DNA of 21,104 nt, from the NCBI GenBank assembly GCA_024640385.1, contig JAHEFC010000010.1, positions 1-21,104 of the forward strand, read 5' to 3'. Below the pieces are notes generated by a model. That model made no database searches. It worked only from the letters and a program-made list of their open reading frames with translations, and was not told where the DNA came from. Below, one piece after another: positions 1-9,400 of this stretch (position 1 is the first letter of the stretch; each line of letters starts with the position of its first letter). This stretch comes from Sphingobacteriales bacterium (GTDB taxonomy: Bacteria > Bacteroidota > Bacteroidia > Chitinophagales > Chitinophagaceae). The position numbers and the translations under genes were made by a program.

Positions 1-2601
1 TTTATCGATCGTCAGCCTGATGCTGTCGTTTAAAATAATATCAAATGCCCCGGCTGATAATGATGATTTGCCAATATGAATAGCATCGTTTCCTATATTG
101 GACCTGATGTCGCTGACCGAGAGATCGACCTGGTTGGTGCGGGCAGACAGAGACTTGCTGCCATTCTGCTGCCTGAAGTCGATCTTGCCATTGATGATAT
201 TGAACAGGCCCAGGTCAAGTGATTGTTCTTTTTTTACTGTGGAATCTGCGTTCACAGCCTTTCCCTTGCTGTTTAGGGAAGCATAAATGACAGGGTCCCT
301 GAGTTTTATCTCACCAATAACAGGATACTTGTTTTTTATGGTCTGATTGATGAGGGGAACCAGGCTGATCTCTGAGATCGAAGCCCGGATAGTATCACGA
401 TGTCTCAGCATTTCGAATTCAACTTCGTTGATAGAAGAATTTCTGGCGTCCTCTACCCGGAATGCTCCTGTTTTTGCATTTAAACCGGGTGAACTATAGG
501 ATAGTCCATCACCGTCAATAAATAATTTGTCGACCGTGATGTTCCGGGCTGAATCGAAGGTGAGTCCCATGATCTCCAGTTTGTTGAGTTCTGCTTCTGC
601 CTTGACGGAATCGCCGGAAACATAATCCAGTACTGTATTGTGAGCCAGGATATGACGGAAGATGATATTTTTTTTAGGTGGATTACTGGAGCTGGCAGCA
701 GGCGAATTTGGCCGACCCTGGTCACCTACCACTAGGGCAGAACTATACCGGATCGAATCAATGGTGATATTGGTGAAATCGTCGTCAAAATGATAATTCT
801 TTATCTGGATATCGTTGGCATTGATCCTGGCCTGGCTTGTTTTGTCTGTTACTGTTATTTTTTGCGCAATGATCTTTCTTTCTCTGCCATGGGCTTCGCC
901 TTTGTATAATTTGATGGTAACAGGGCCGTTTCTGGTCACTACTGAATCAAATGAGACCTTGCCTATGGAATACCCCATCAGTTCATAGGTTGATGCGTCG
1001 AACATTTCGTTCAAAGAGATCTCTGATCGAAGGCCGCCGATGGTGGAAGTTTGGCTTGGATCCAGCACTGACTGATTCACTATGTAGCCGTTCTCAATGC
1101 GGATCGTTTCCAGATCGATCTTGTCACTTATCGTTTTAATGATGTTCCTAAGCGGTTGAGGCTGTTCTGTCCTTTTGGTTTTTGGAAGGTAGTTGTTGAT
1201 CATGATGGCATCTTTCAGGAGAAGTGCATCTGCCTTTAGCCGTTTATGGGAGATCAGTTCAGAGATGGAAAGATTTACCAGTTCAAATTCGGGGATGGAG
1301 AAGAATTTTTTTGCCTTGTCTTTATTGATCGCCGAAGGTTCGATCCTGAAATTTTTTAATGCCAGAGACTGGTTGTCATACACTACACTGTCGAACAACA
1401 TAACATATTTTCCATCTTTCGACCTGGCGGTGTAATTTTTAATGGCAAAGATCATTTTGCCAATGTCAACCGGTTTATTGGCAGCACTGTCTATGTTGAT
1501 ATCAAAAGCTTCAAAATTATTTCCGACTGTATTAAACGGTGCGCTACCTATCCGGTCCCGCGTAGTAATGGTGATATTGCTGTTCAATAGACCCAGGTAT
1601 CCAAGCTGCAGGCGCCCGATCAGGCTGGCCACCCTCTTTTCAATAGTCAGATCTACTGTTGATTTTTTCCCTTCTTTCTTATTCGTATTCAACACCAAAT
1701 TGATCACCGGGTTGACACAGATCACCGAATCTATTTTGATCAGGTCCCTTTCATAAAGGGCATTAAAATCGAAATTGTACAGTTTGAATTTTGCAAAACC
1801 AGCCTCTATGATACTATTGGTAGTATCAAGCGCTTTGCCGGTAATTTTAAAACTGTCGATAGAGATCAGTTTTTCTTCTGTATCCAGGTGTAGGGCTGAA
1901 TAACGTATGCGATAATTCCCTTCGGGTAAGGTGATGTCTTGTTTGCCGGTGTTGATCCGTATCCTTCCGGCATCCAGGTCCTTTCCTGCCATTTTTGTTT
2001 TGACGGGCAGCATGGCAAATTCTTTTGCTGTGAAATTCACGCCGCCAATACTGATGGTGGTATAATTGGGTGCAAGATTCTGGAGTACGATATTCCCGTT
2101 GAGGATGCCGAATCTTTTGATCTGCATGGAACCTGCGATCTTTTTCAGGGCATTGAAAATATTGCCGATCTCAAAATGAACCGCTTCATTTCCTTCTTTG
2201 AGTTTCTTTTCCTTGTACGCAGGGTTGATCTTAATCTTAGGTTCCTCTATTACAATGAAATCGACCAGGAGTTTCTTTTCGAGGATAAAGGCTTTGAGTG
2301 ATTGCAATTGCAAACCGAGATAGGTGAAATTGATGTCGTACGTGGAATTCTTTCCGGAAGCGTCAAGAAACCTGACACGGGTATCGATCAGGTCAAGCCT
2401 GGCCTGTGGATATATTTTGAGACTTGCTTTGCCGATCTTCACCTCTGCTTTGCCATTTGTTTGAGTCGCTATGAGGTTCTCAATGATATCTTTTGAATAG
2501 ATCTTGATATATACGCTGGCGGCAATGAAAAGCAGCACTATGCCCAGGACAACATAAATAGTTATCCTGACGAAGATGTTTGGTATATATTTCTTGATCA
2601 A
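1..2601 (-). CDS. AsmA/DUF748-like inner-membrane-anchored protein, C-terminus beyond the window
   Basis: The minus strand is open without a stop from about 2646 to base 1. The best start is TTG at 2601-2599, seven bases after the stop of the upstream barrel gene; no ATG lies near the N-terminus. It gives MIKKYIPNIF followed by a hydrophobic segment at about residues 12-32, then a long beta-rich stretch. At least 867 codons are in the window. The body alternates short hydrophobic strands with many DS/DT turns (for example FDSV, IDSI, NITI), as in AsmA/TamB-superfamily proteins that form long periplasmic lipid-conducting grooves. Members are anchored in the inner membrane by one N-terminal helix. 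It follows tamB, tamL and a FadL-like barrel on the same strand, so a role in envelope assembly or lipid transport is inferred. CTG at 2607-2605 is an alternative start. The family call rests on architecture, not on a diagnostic motif. Confidence 0.8.
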   Translation of the reverse strand, partial: MIKKYIPNIFVRITIYVVLGIVLLFIAASVYIKIYSKDIIENLIATQTNGKAEVKIGKASLKIYPQARLDLIDTRVRFLDASGKNSTYDINFTYLGLQLQSLKAFILEKKLLVDFIVIEEPKIKINPAYKEKKLKEGNEAVHFEIGNIFNALKKIAGSMQIKRFGILNGNIVLQNLAPNYTTISIGGVNFTAKEFAMLPVKTKMAGKDLDAGRIRINTGKQDITLPEGNYRIRYSALHLDTEEKLISIDSFKITGKALDTTNSIIEAGFAKFKLYNFDFNALYERDLIKIDSVICVNPVINLVLNTNKKEGKKSTVDLTIEKRVASLIGRLQLGYLGLLNSNITITTRDRIGSAPFNTVGNNFEAFDINIDSAANKPVDIGKMIFAIKNYTARSKDGKYVMLFDSVVYDNQSLALKNFRIEPSAINKDKAKKFFSIPEFELVNLSISELISHKRLKADALLLKDAIMINNYLPKTKRTEQPQPLRNIIKTISDKIDLETIRIENGYIVNQSVLDPSQTSTIGGLRSEISLNEMFDASTYELMGYSIGKVSFDSVVTRNGPVTIKLYKGEAHGRERKIIAQKITVTDKTSQARINANDIQIKNYHFDDDFTNITIDSIRYSSALVVGDQGRPNSPAASSSNPPKKNIIFRHILAHNTVLDYVSGDSVKAEAELNKLEIMGLTFDSARNITVDKLFIDGDGLSYSSPGLNAKTGAFRVEDARNSSINEVEFEMLRHRDTIRASISEISLVPLINQTIKNKYPVIGEIKLRDPVIYASLNSKGKAVNADSTVKKEQSLDLGLFNIINGKIDFRQQNGSKSLSARTNQVDLSVSDIRSNIGNDAIHIGKSSLSAGAFDIILNDSIRLTIDK

Positions 2602-2608
2602 TCCCAGA

Positions 2609-4075
2609 TTAGTTTCCCCCTTTATTACCGAATTTAAATGTATAACTTAACATTAGCTGTATGCCCGTTGAGGTGATTTTCCCCGTACCTCTTTCACCCT
2701 GCAGGAAGTTGCCTTCTGATGGGTCTTTGAAACTGGCAGGCTGGGGAAATTCTTTGTTTACTCCATAGTTGAAACGGACCCCCACTACCCATATGCTTGA
2801 CTTGAATTCTCGTTGGGTGCCAATAGTTAAATGGTAATTATCCCATTGTTTTATGGCAAGGTTGTTTCCGTCTACGGTTCTGTCGATCTTGGCATAATGA
2901 TTATCCGTCCGGAAGGATAAAAGGAAGTGGTTGCCGGATTTAAGTAGCCAGTCTGCCGCTACCGAACCATTTACAACCGATCTGTTGCTGCTCCAGACAC
3001 TGAGTAATTGGCTTGTGTATAATACGTTATTTGCGCTCGGGGGTTGTACAAAAGATGCGTCACCTGGATCCATCACCGTATATACATCTATCGCACCATA
3101 CCATTGTACGGATCCGTATAACCTTAGATTTCCAAACAACCTGGATGCACCCAGTGACGCATTGATGGGATATTTGTATTTGGCTTTCAGGTCTTCGATC
3201 TGGCCATTGGCCAGGAAGTTAGACCTGGGCACTGATTGATTCTGTGAAAGCCTGACATTGGTCAAACTCAGATCGGCCAATATTTTCCCGCTTCCAAAGA
3301 TTTTGATTGTTGGTGTGGAAACAGTTAATCCAAGGTCCCATTTTTTTCCTTTGTATTGGAGCCCCAATTTGGTGTTGGTAAACAGGGTACTGTACTTGAT
3401 TGTATAATCCTGGTTTGAACCTACCAGGTCTACGGGCGCATTGAGATCTGGGTCCGTGATCACAAATGCAGAAAATGCTTCCCTGTAATCCTGGTTCCGG
3501 AAAGTAAATGATTGGGATGCCCCGAACGACCAGTTGTCACTGAGTTTCCACCCCAGGCCAACCACAGCAGTGAATTCATCCAGCTTGTTTTCCAGGTTAT
3601 ATTGAGCCAGGTAGTTTTCCTCACCAGGCCCTTCACTCTCTACCAAAAGATCTTCACGCCGCTCTGACCTGTCAGAGAAATCCAGCACATCTGTATTTGA
3701 ATGATAAAGTGCATAACCCAGGGTCCATTTTTTCTGCTCATTCCTGGGTTTCCAAACACCGGATGCCATGGAAGGAAGTACATTCAGATTGTCATTTTTT
3801 ACTGTGAATCCATCGCCAAGGCCATTTTCAAACCTGATCTTGTTGAAACTCACTACGTTGGTATTGAAGTTGAAACTGGACTGAAGTGCTTCGGCCAATG
3901 TGGCGGGGTTCATGATCACAGCCGATTGATCTTCGAACCTGCTCAGTCCGGCATTGTATAGAATAGAGTTCCGGGAGCCATATTGCATCCACGAATAGTG
4001 ATTGTCTTGCGCCAATAATGGTGTACTGGCTATAATTACAGTGAGTAAAATGATTCCCCTTTGATATATTCTCAT
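2609..4075 (-). CDS. FadL/OmpP1-like outer-membrane beta-barrel protein
   Basis: This is a 488-residue protein starting at ATG 4075, with a signal peptide at residues 1-22 (cleavage LLA/QDN, leaving an N-terminal Gln). The early mature region contains an NAGLSRFEDQSAVIMNPATL-type block. It resembles the amino-terminal segment of FadL/OmpP1/TodX barrels, where a conserved NPA follows a run of small residues. The rest alternates aromatic-rich strands (for example WSFGASQSFTF, LRLYGSVQWYG) with polar loops, as expected for an outer-membrane barrel. The last strand is LMLSYTFKF followed by GNKGGN, so it does not end on the classic terminal Phe. FadL-family proteins pass hydrophobic molecules across the outer membrane; the substrate here is unknown. 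It lies 111 bases after tamL and 7 bases before the AsmA-like gene, suggesting shared transcription with the latter. Confidence 0.75.
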   Translation of the reverse strand: MRIYQRGIILLTVIIASTPLLAQDNHYSWMQYGSRNSILYNAGLSRFEDQSAVIMNPATLAEALQSSFNFNTNVVSFNKIRFENGLGDGFTVKNDNLNVLPSMASGVWKPRNEQKKWTLGYALYHSNTDVLDFSDRSERREDLLVESEGPGEENYLAQYNLENKLDEFTAVVGLGWKLSDNWSFGASQSFTFRNQDYREAFSAFVITDPDLNAPVDLVGSNQDYTIKYSTLFTNTKLGLQYKGKKWDLGLTVSTPTIKIFGSGKILADLSLTNVRLSQNQSVPRSNFLANGQIEDLKAKYKYPINASLGASRLFGNLRLYGSVQWYGAIDVYTVMDPGDASFVQPPSANNVLYTSQLLSVWSSNRSVVNGSVAADWLLKSGNHFLLSFRTDNHYAKIDRTVDGNNLAIKQWDNYHLTIGTQREFKSSIWVVGVRFNYGVNKEFPQPASFKDPSEGNFLQGERGTGKITSTGIQLMLSYTFKFGNKGGN

Positions 4076-4186
4076 AAACAGTTGTTAAACAGGTATACAA
4101 TTTATGAAATAAGCAACCAACAATATGCTCGTTTACTGCTTTAAGGTAGTTTTCATAGAACTTGCAACAGAATAAACTGTCTCAGA
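4076..4186. other. 111-base gap between tamL and the barrel gene
   Basis: No convincing hairpin with a T-run is visible. On the minus strand a TTG is followed after 20 bases by TATACCTG, a poor match (4 of 6 fixed positions) to the TAnnTTTG element of Bacteroidota promoters. The barrel gene may therefore have its own weak promoter or be read through from tamB-tamL. Confidence 0.3.
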
Positions 4187-6472
4187 TCAGAAAGGATAAC
4201 CTATGCCGATATTCAGTACCAGGTTTTCTTTTCTCCATTCTGAGTCACCGAAATTCATTTTATCAAATACCCATCTTTCCCCTTCCGGATACCATGGCTT
4301 GCGAAGAGGCACAGCAAGATCGAATCGAATGGAAAAAATATTCACATCGAATCTTATTCCAATTCCTGCACCAACTGCCATCTCATTGAAGAGATCTCCT
4401 CTATCGAGCCCGCTTCCAGGTTTACCGGGAGCATCTTTGAAGAACCATATATTACCGGCATCTATAAACGCACCCAACTTGATGAACTTCCATAAATCGT
4501 ACCTGAGTTCGGTATTCATCTCGAGTTTGAATTCACCTGATTCATTGGCCTGGTATACTGATTCATCAGAATGGTAAGATCCCGGGCCCAATGTCCGTAT
4601 CCTGAATGCCCTTATACTTGAACTACCCCCGATGAAGAATTGTTCATTGTAAGGTGCAACCCTGCTGTTACCATATGCCGGCGCGGCGCCTATAAGAAAC
4701 CTGTTCACCCATTGCGTTTTTTTATTCAACCTGAGATAGCCCCGCAGGTCAATCTGCCCTTTAATGAATTGTGCAACCGGAACATTGAATGCTTTGACAG
4801 CACCCGGGGTGTCTACATTATTTTTTGCCAGGGCATTGTAAATATTTCCAGAAGTGACTGCCTGAAAATTGGCTATATAGTTGAACTTGTTTTTTGCCCG
4901 GAATGTGTTGTTGAATGTGAATTGATATTTTGAACCGATCACTAATTGTTTTTCGAAAGATGCTTTGAGAGCAGGATCCTCATTCAAAATACTGTCGAAT
5001 GACGGAGTGATATCGGAAGGCGCTATGGAATTGATATTGAGAAGAGAAACCTGATGCTCAGTAGTTTTTCCTGATTTCCAGTGATAGCCGGTACCCAGTT
5101 TGACTGATCTCATTGTATATTGGTCGGGCCTCTCAATATACTCAATACCAAGAGTTACAAAAGAACGTCGTACGTAGGAATTGCGCTTGATATTGATCCT
5201 GATGTTTGGAATGAATTTGGGTACATAGAGGCTAATATCTCCATTGAGTGTAACAGCTTGAGACGATTGCTGAGTGCCGCCTATCTGGAAGTCGTAACCT
5301 GCAGAAATTTTAGCTTCGAGAATTTCAGCCCCTCTGAACAGGTTCAGATTTCTGTAACGTAGCGCCACTGAAGAGCCGAGATAGTTATTTGATTTGGTTT
5401 CACCAGATAATTCGAGTCGAACTGTCCTCTTTTTAGCTGGAGTAAGGTATACACGTGTGCTAAGCATTTTCGTTATTGTATCCGGAAAGAAAACGGTTCT
5501 GACAAAACGGAAGTTCTGCAGATTCATCAGTCGCTCGATAGTCAGGGTCTGCAGACTTTTTTTGTAGAGTTGACCTTCCTTCAGCATAATGATCCTTTCG
5601 TAAAGATCTGTCCGGTACCTTTCCTGTTTATCAACTATAGTGAAGGATTTGTCTTTCTTTCCTTTCATTCTGTTGATAATAGAATCCTTTTCAAGCGTAT
5701 AGTTTCCATAGATGGAAATGTCGCCAATGGTCCATTTCATTTTTGCCTGTTCGGGCATTTCGTCTATGATCTTGAAATAAAGGTCTGTTGTCCCTCCGTG
5801 CAGACTGTCCGCCCGGAAGAGTATGAATTCAGGGATATAGAAATAATAACCTCGTTCTTTCAGGTAGTTATCGATACGGACCCTTTCATTCTTGAGTACG
5901 TCAAAATCAAAATAGTCTCCGGGATGAATAATTGATCTTTTGGAACTTTGCCTGATATTATTGGAGAGTTCCGAACTATCTGTGGGATAAAAGACATTGC
6001 GTATAGTATACCTTATTCCGGGTTCTATTTTATAGACAATATGCGCTTTATATCCCGAGTCTTTTTTTATTTCATGCTTCACTTCAGGCTTAAGGTAACC
6101 CCTGGCAAAAAGTATATTGGAGATCCTTTTCTCATTTTCAGCCGGGCTGACCTGGCTCAGGAGTACTGGAGCATCTGAATATTTCTGGAGTAAGCCTTTG
6201 AACAGTCCTTTTTTATCTTTCTTTTTCTGTTGGTTATAGTATATTCCTATTTCCGGGTACAGACCCAAAAAACTTGAGTTGGGTTCAGGCCTTATCGTAC
6301 TTTCAACCTCTTCCTTTATCGATTTATCGATTTTAACTCCGGGAGTCTGCACTTTTGCACCGGTATAGAGGCGGTCATCTTTGGGAATGTATTGAGCAAT
6401 ATTGCAACTGCCCAATACCAAAATTAGTACCAGAAGTTTGGGAAGGATGATATGTTTCCATTTGTTGTTCAA
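4187..6472 (-). CDS. tamL: TamL, lipoprotein TamA-type outer-membrane assembly barrel
   Basis: This 761-residue Omp85-superfamily protein starts at TTG 6472-6470, which overlaps the tamB stop by four bases (TTGA). No ATG gives a better start, because the signal sequence begins here directly. Residues 1-23 form a lipoprotein signal with lipobox VLGSC (Cys23), the feature that separates the Bacteroidota TamL variant from proteobacterial TamA. Residues about 30-350 match POTRA-type repeats (for example GYYFYIPEF, TIGDISIYGNYTLEKDSII). The C-terminal bacterial surface antigen barrel (about 370-761) carries the loop-6 motif IRAF with Arg621, after FIGGSSS, and ends in the canonical terminal Phe (IGIGYPF). 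TAM inserts and folds a subset of outer-membrane proteins or moves lipids, working with TamB across the periplasm. The overlap with tamB supports co-translation and a shared job. Confidence 0.92.
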   Translation of the reverse strand: MNNKWKHIILPKLLVLILVLGSCNIAQYIPKDDRLYTGAKVQTPGVKIDKSIKEEVESTIRPEPNSSFLGLYPEIGIYYNQQKKKDKKGLFKGLLQKYSDAPVLLSQVSPAENEKRISNILFARGYLKPEVKHEIKKDSGYKAHIVYKIEPGIRYTIRNVFYPTDSSELSNNIRQSSKRSIIHPGDYFDFDVLKNERVRIDNYLKERGYYFYIPEFILFRADSLHGGTTDLYFKIIDEMPEQAKMKWTIGDISIYGNYTLEKDSIINRMKGKKDKSFTIVDKQERYRTDLYERIIMLKEGQLYKKSLQTLTIERLMNLQNFRFVRTVFFPDTITKMLSTRVYLTPAKKRTVRLELSGETKSNNYLGSSVALRYRNLNLFRGAEILEAKISAGYDFQIGGTQQSSQAVTLNGDISLYVPKFIPNIRINIKRNSYVRRSFVTLGIEYIERPDQYTMRSVKLGTGYHWKSGKTTEHQVSLLNINSIAPSDITPSFDSILNEDPALKASFEKQLVIGSKYQFTFNNTFRAKNKFNYIANFQAVTSGNIYNALAKNNVDTPGAVKAFNVPVAQFIKGQIDLRGYLRLNKKTQWVNRFLIGAAPAYGNSRVAPYNEQFFIGGSSSIRAFRIRTLGPGSYHSDESVYQANESGEFKLEMNTELRYDLWKFIKLGAFIDAGNIWFFKDAPGKPGSGLDRGDLFNEMAVGAGIGIRFDVNIFSIRFDLAVPLRKPWYPEGERWVFDKMNFGDSEWRKENLVLNIGIGYPF

Positions 6473-9400
6473 CTGGATTTCTTTTTGGAACTTCTGAACA
6501 TATTCTTGAATTTGTTGAATTCCAGCACCACCACAAAACTCACCCCCGTTCTGACGATGCTTCCCTGGAAGACCATTTCGTTATCCGAGAGCCTGTAGCC
6601 TTTAATTCGGTACTTGCCATCGGAGGTCAGCTGGTATTCCAAAGTCACATCACCGGCTAGGCCGGCCAGTGCATCCGAAGCCTGATTAGTCCCTTCTAGT
6701 GCGAACGTGCTGCCCACATATACATTCAGCCTGTTGTTTGCAAAGCTTTTCGAAAGACCCACCTGCAGGTCGGTTCTCTGGATCGCCTGGCCAGTTGAAT
6801 AGTCTTTTTCCTGCTCTAGCCCGAAATCAATGTTGATGTCTTTGACATACTTGCCTACCAGGTCAGTAAGTTCCTGGGTAAGCATTTTCCCGGCTGTATT
6901 GAATGCCTGCGTTTGAAAATCACCACCGGACGATGTAAAACTTGAGAATGGATTTTCCGCAATGAACTGGTTAAATGCCAGTACGCCCATCACCTGCTTG
7001 TTCAATTCAGCCGGTATGTTGTTGATCTGCTTGACCCGGGTGTATATTACACCGTTGAATGCCTCCTGATCTTTAGGATCCATATCAAGTTTGAAACTGA
7101 TATCTGGTTTCAGTAATTCATTTTTCAGCATGATCAATATATCGAAATTCAGTTTCTGCTTGTCTATGCCAGGGACGTGATCTATGTCGTTGACCAGTTC
7201 TCCCGCAGCTATCCGGGTTTCATATTTTGCAGTGATATCCATCATCCCTTTCAGCGGATCGCCCGACCAGTTGATAACAGATCCTTTTTCTATCTTGAAT
7301 TTTTTCCTGACCAATCCTGCAATAGACAGCTCATACTCACCATCGTCCAGCATATAGGTTCCTATGAGATCCTTCCCGCCACCGGGTTTCATGATAAAAT
7401 TCAGGTCAGCATTTCCTTTGGCTTTAAGATGATCGCCACTGAGTTCATCAAGTACTATCGTCACTGTAGAGGCGGGGGTGATGTGTATATACATGTTCAT
7501 CAAAAGCTGGAAACCGAGTCTGGATCTCCTTCTTTTTTCCACAGTGGAGGTATCAATTGGTTTGGAGGGGTCGAAGAATTCTACCAGGCTTTCACCTATC
7601 TGGTCATAGACATCGGATTTGTAGATGTAAGTGAATTCTGACTTATCTTTGACATCAGCTTTGCCTTCAATTGTCATCATCTCCTGCGTTCCCTTTACCG
7701 TGATATTCAGGTCGGCATTGGTTGGGCCGTAAATGCCCTGGTCTGCCATCTTCCTTCTGCCAACGATCTGAAAATTCTTTGCATTGAATTTAAGATCCGC
7801 AAAGAAACTACGGTAGTCTTTTGAGTTTACGCGCCCAGTGATCTTGCCTACATTTCCAATGCTGTCAGTGATGTTCAACTCCGAAAGCTGCATTCCATTC
7901 TCGTCAAACACGAACTCAGAGGTTGGAATACGGATATAGGTTCCCGTCATTGCATATATGGCAAGTATGGAGTCGGCATTTATTTTGCCCCTGATCTCAG
8001 GTTCTTCGAAACTGCCGTTAATAGTGAGTTCGCCTTTCAGGTTTCCATCAAGATCTGCCAGGTATCTGTCGGTGATGGGTTTCAGATCTCCGAGGTGAAA
8101 GTTCTGTACCTTAAGGTCGAGATTAGCATTTTTTTCATCAGCATTGTAAGTTCCGACGAGACTCACATCGTTATGATCGTTATTCAGCGTAGTGTTGACT
8201 TGATAGATCCCCTTTTCTTCCTGTTGAACCAATGCTCTCAGGTTCCCAAGCTTTGACCTTAGTACCTCGAGGCTGTCGATCCTGATGTCGGTGGTAAATC
8301 GCAAGGGCGTAAGCGAACTGATATCGAGATGCCCGTTAATGGTCCCATTGGCAAGTGCAGTATCTGAAATAAGTATTTCCGAAAGGTCCCTGATGTGGAA
8401 CTGATTGATTCTGAGCTCCAGGGGTAATCCCTCGGGATTATGGTCGGACGTTTTGAGTTCAATAGTAGTTTCATTATTCCCTATCGTAAGCAGGGATCCT
8501 GACAAATGCTTGGTATCAAGGTAGATCCTGTTGTCTTTTTTGACAAACCATTTCTTTTCGTTGATCATCAGTGAGTCAGGGATAACAATGTTCGGCCTTT
8601 GAGGATCGTTCGTGAAAACGAAGGGGAATTTATATCGGGGCATTCTGTTTTCATCCAGGAAAGCAAGGCTTCCATCTATGATACCTTTCATGGCACCACC
8701 TTCCAGGTACGAATTTTCAAGCTTGTAAGATGGGCCAGTCAGTTTTTTTAAACTGGCCCCATATTTTAAATTCTCATAATGCGAACCATCAGTACTGTAA
8801 GTGGTGACACCGGCCACAAGGGTATCTATCTCAGTGTCTCCATATTTCACAGAAGGGATGATGGCAAGAAACACCAGCTCATTGCTTGATGTTGTGAGTT
8901 TGCTGATCGCATCGAAAGGCGCAATAGATCTGAGTCCCGGAATAAGGACCGCTACACTGTCAGGGATATTTATTTTTGCCCTCAGATATACATCCACGTC
9001 TTTGTGAAATATCGTGTCTTTAGATTTGTCTGTCAGAAAATAATGATTGATAACGGTCTGGACTGCTGCTGGCAGATCCTGTAACCTATAACGCCCTGGC
9101 ATATTGATATCGGTATAGGGAGAGTTGATCCTCAGCAACTGGGAATCCAGGTTGCTGCGGGCGTCAATGGTCAATGTGTCCATGTTGATCTCCCTGCCCT
9201 TGTAATTTACCGTTGTACCGGAGACCAGCAACTTACCTGTGATGCCACTGGTATCAAACATCGGGAAATCTGCTGTGATATCTCCCCGGAGTGCAAGTGT
9301 GTCCAACATGAATCCGAGTTTGTTCAGATCCAGGTGCCGGATATGGGTGTTGGTCTTAAGTGCACGACTGCCTTCATTCAGATTGACGGAAAAGTTGCCG

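Noticed and set aside
7177..7641. 154-residue plus-strand ORF inside tamB
   Set aside because: Antisense to the strongly conserved C-terminal TamB domain; no signal or family features of its own.
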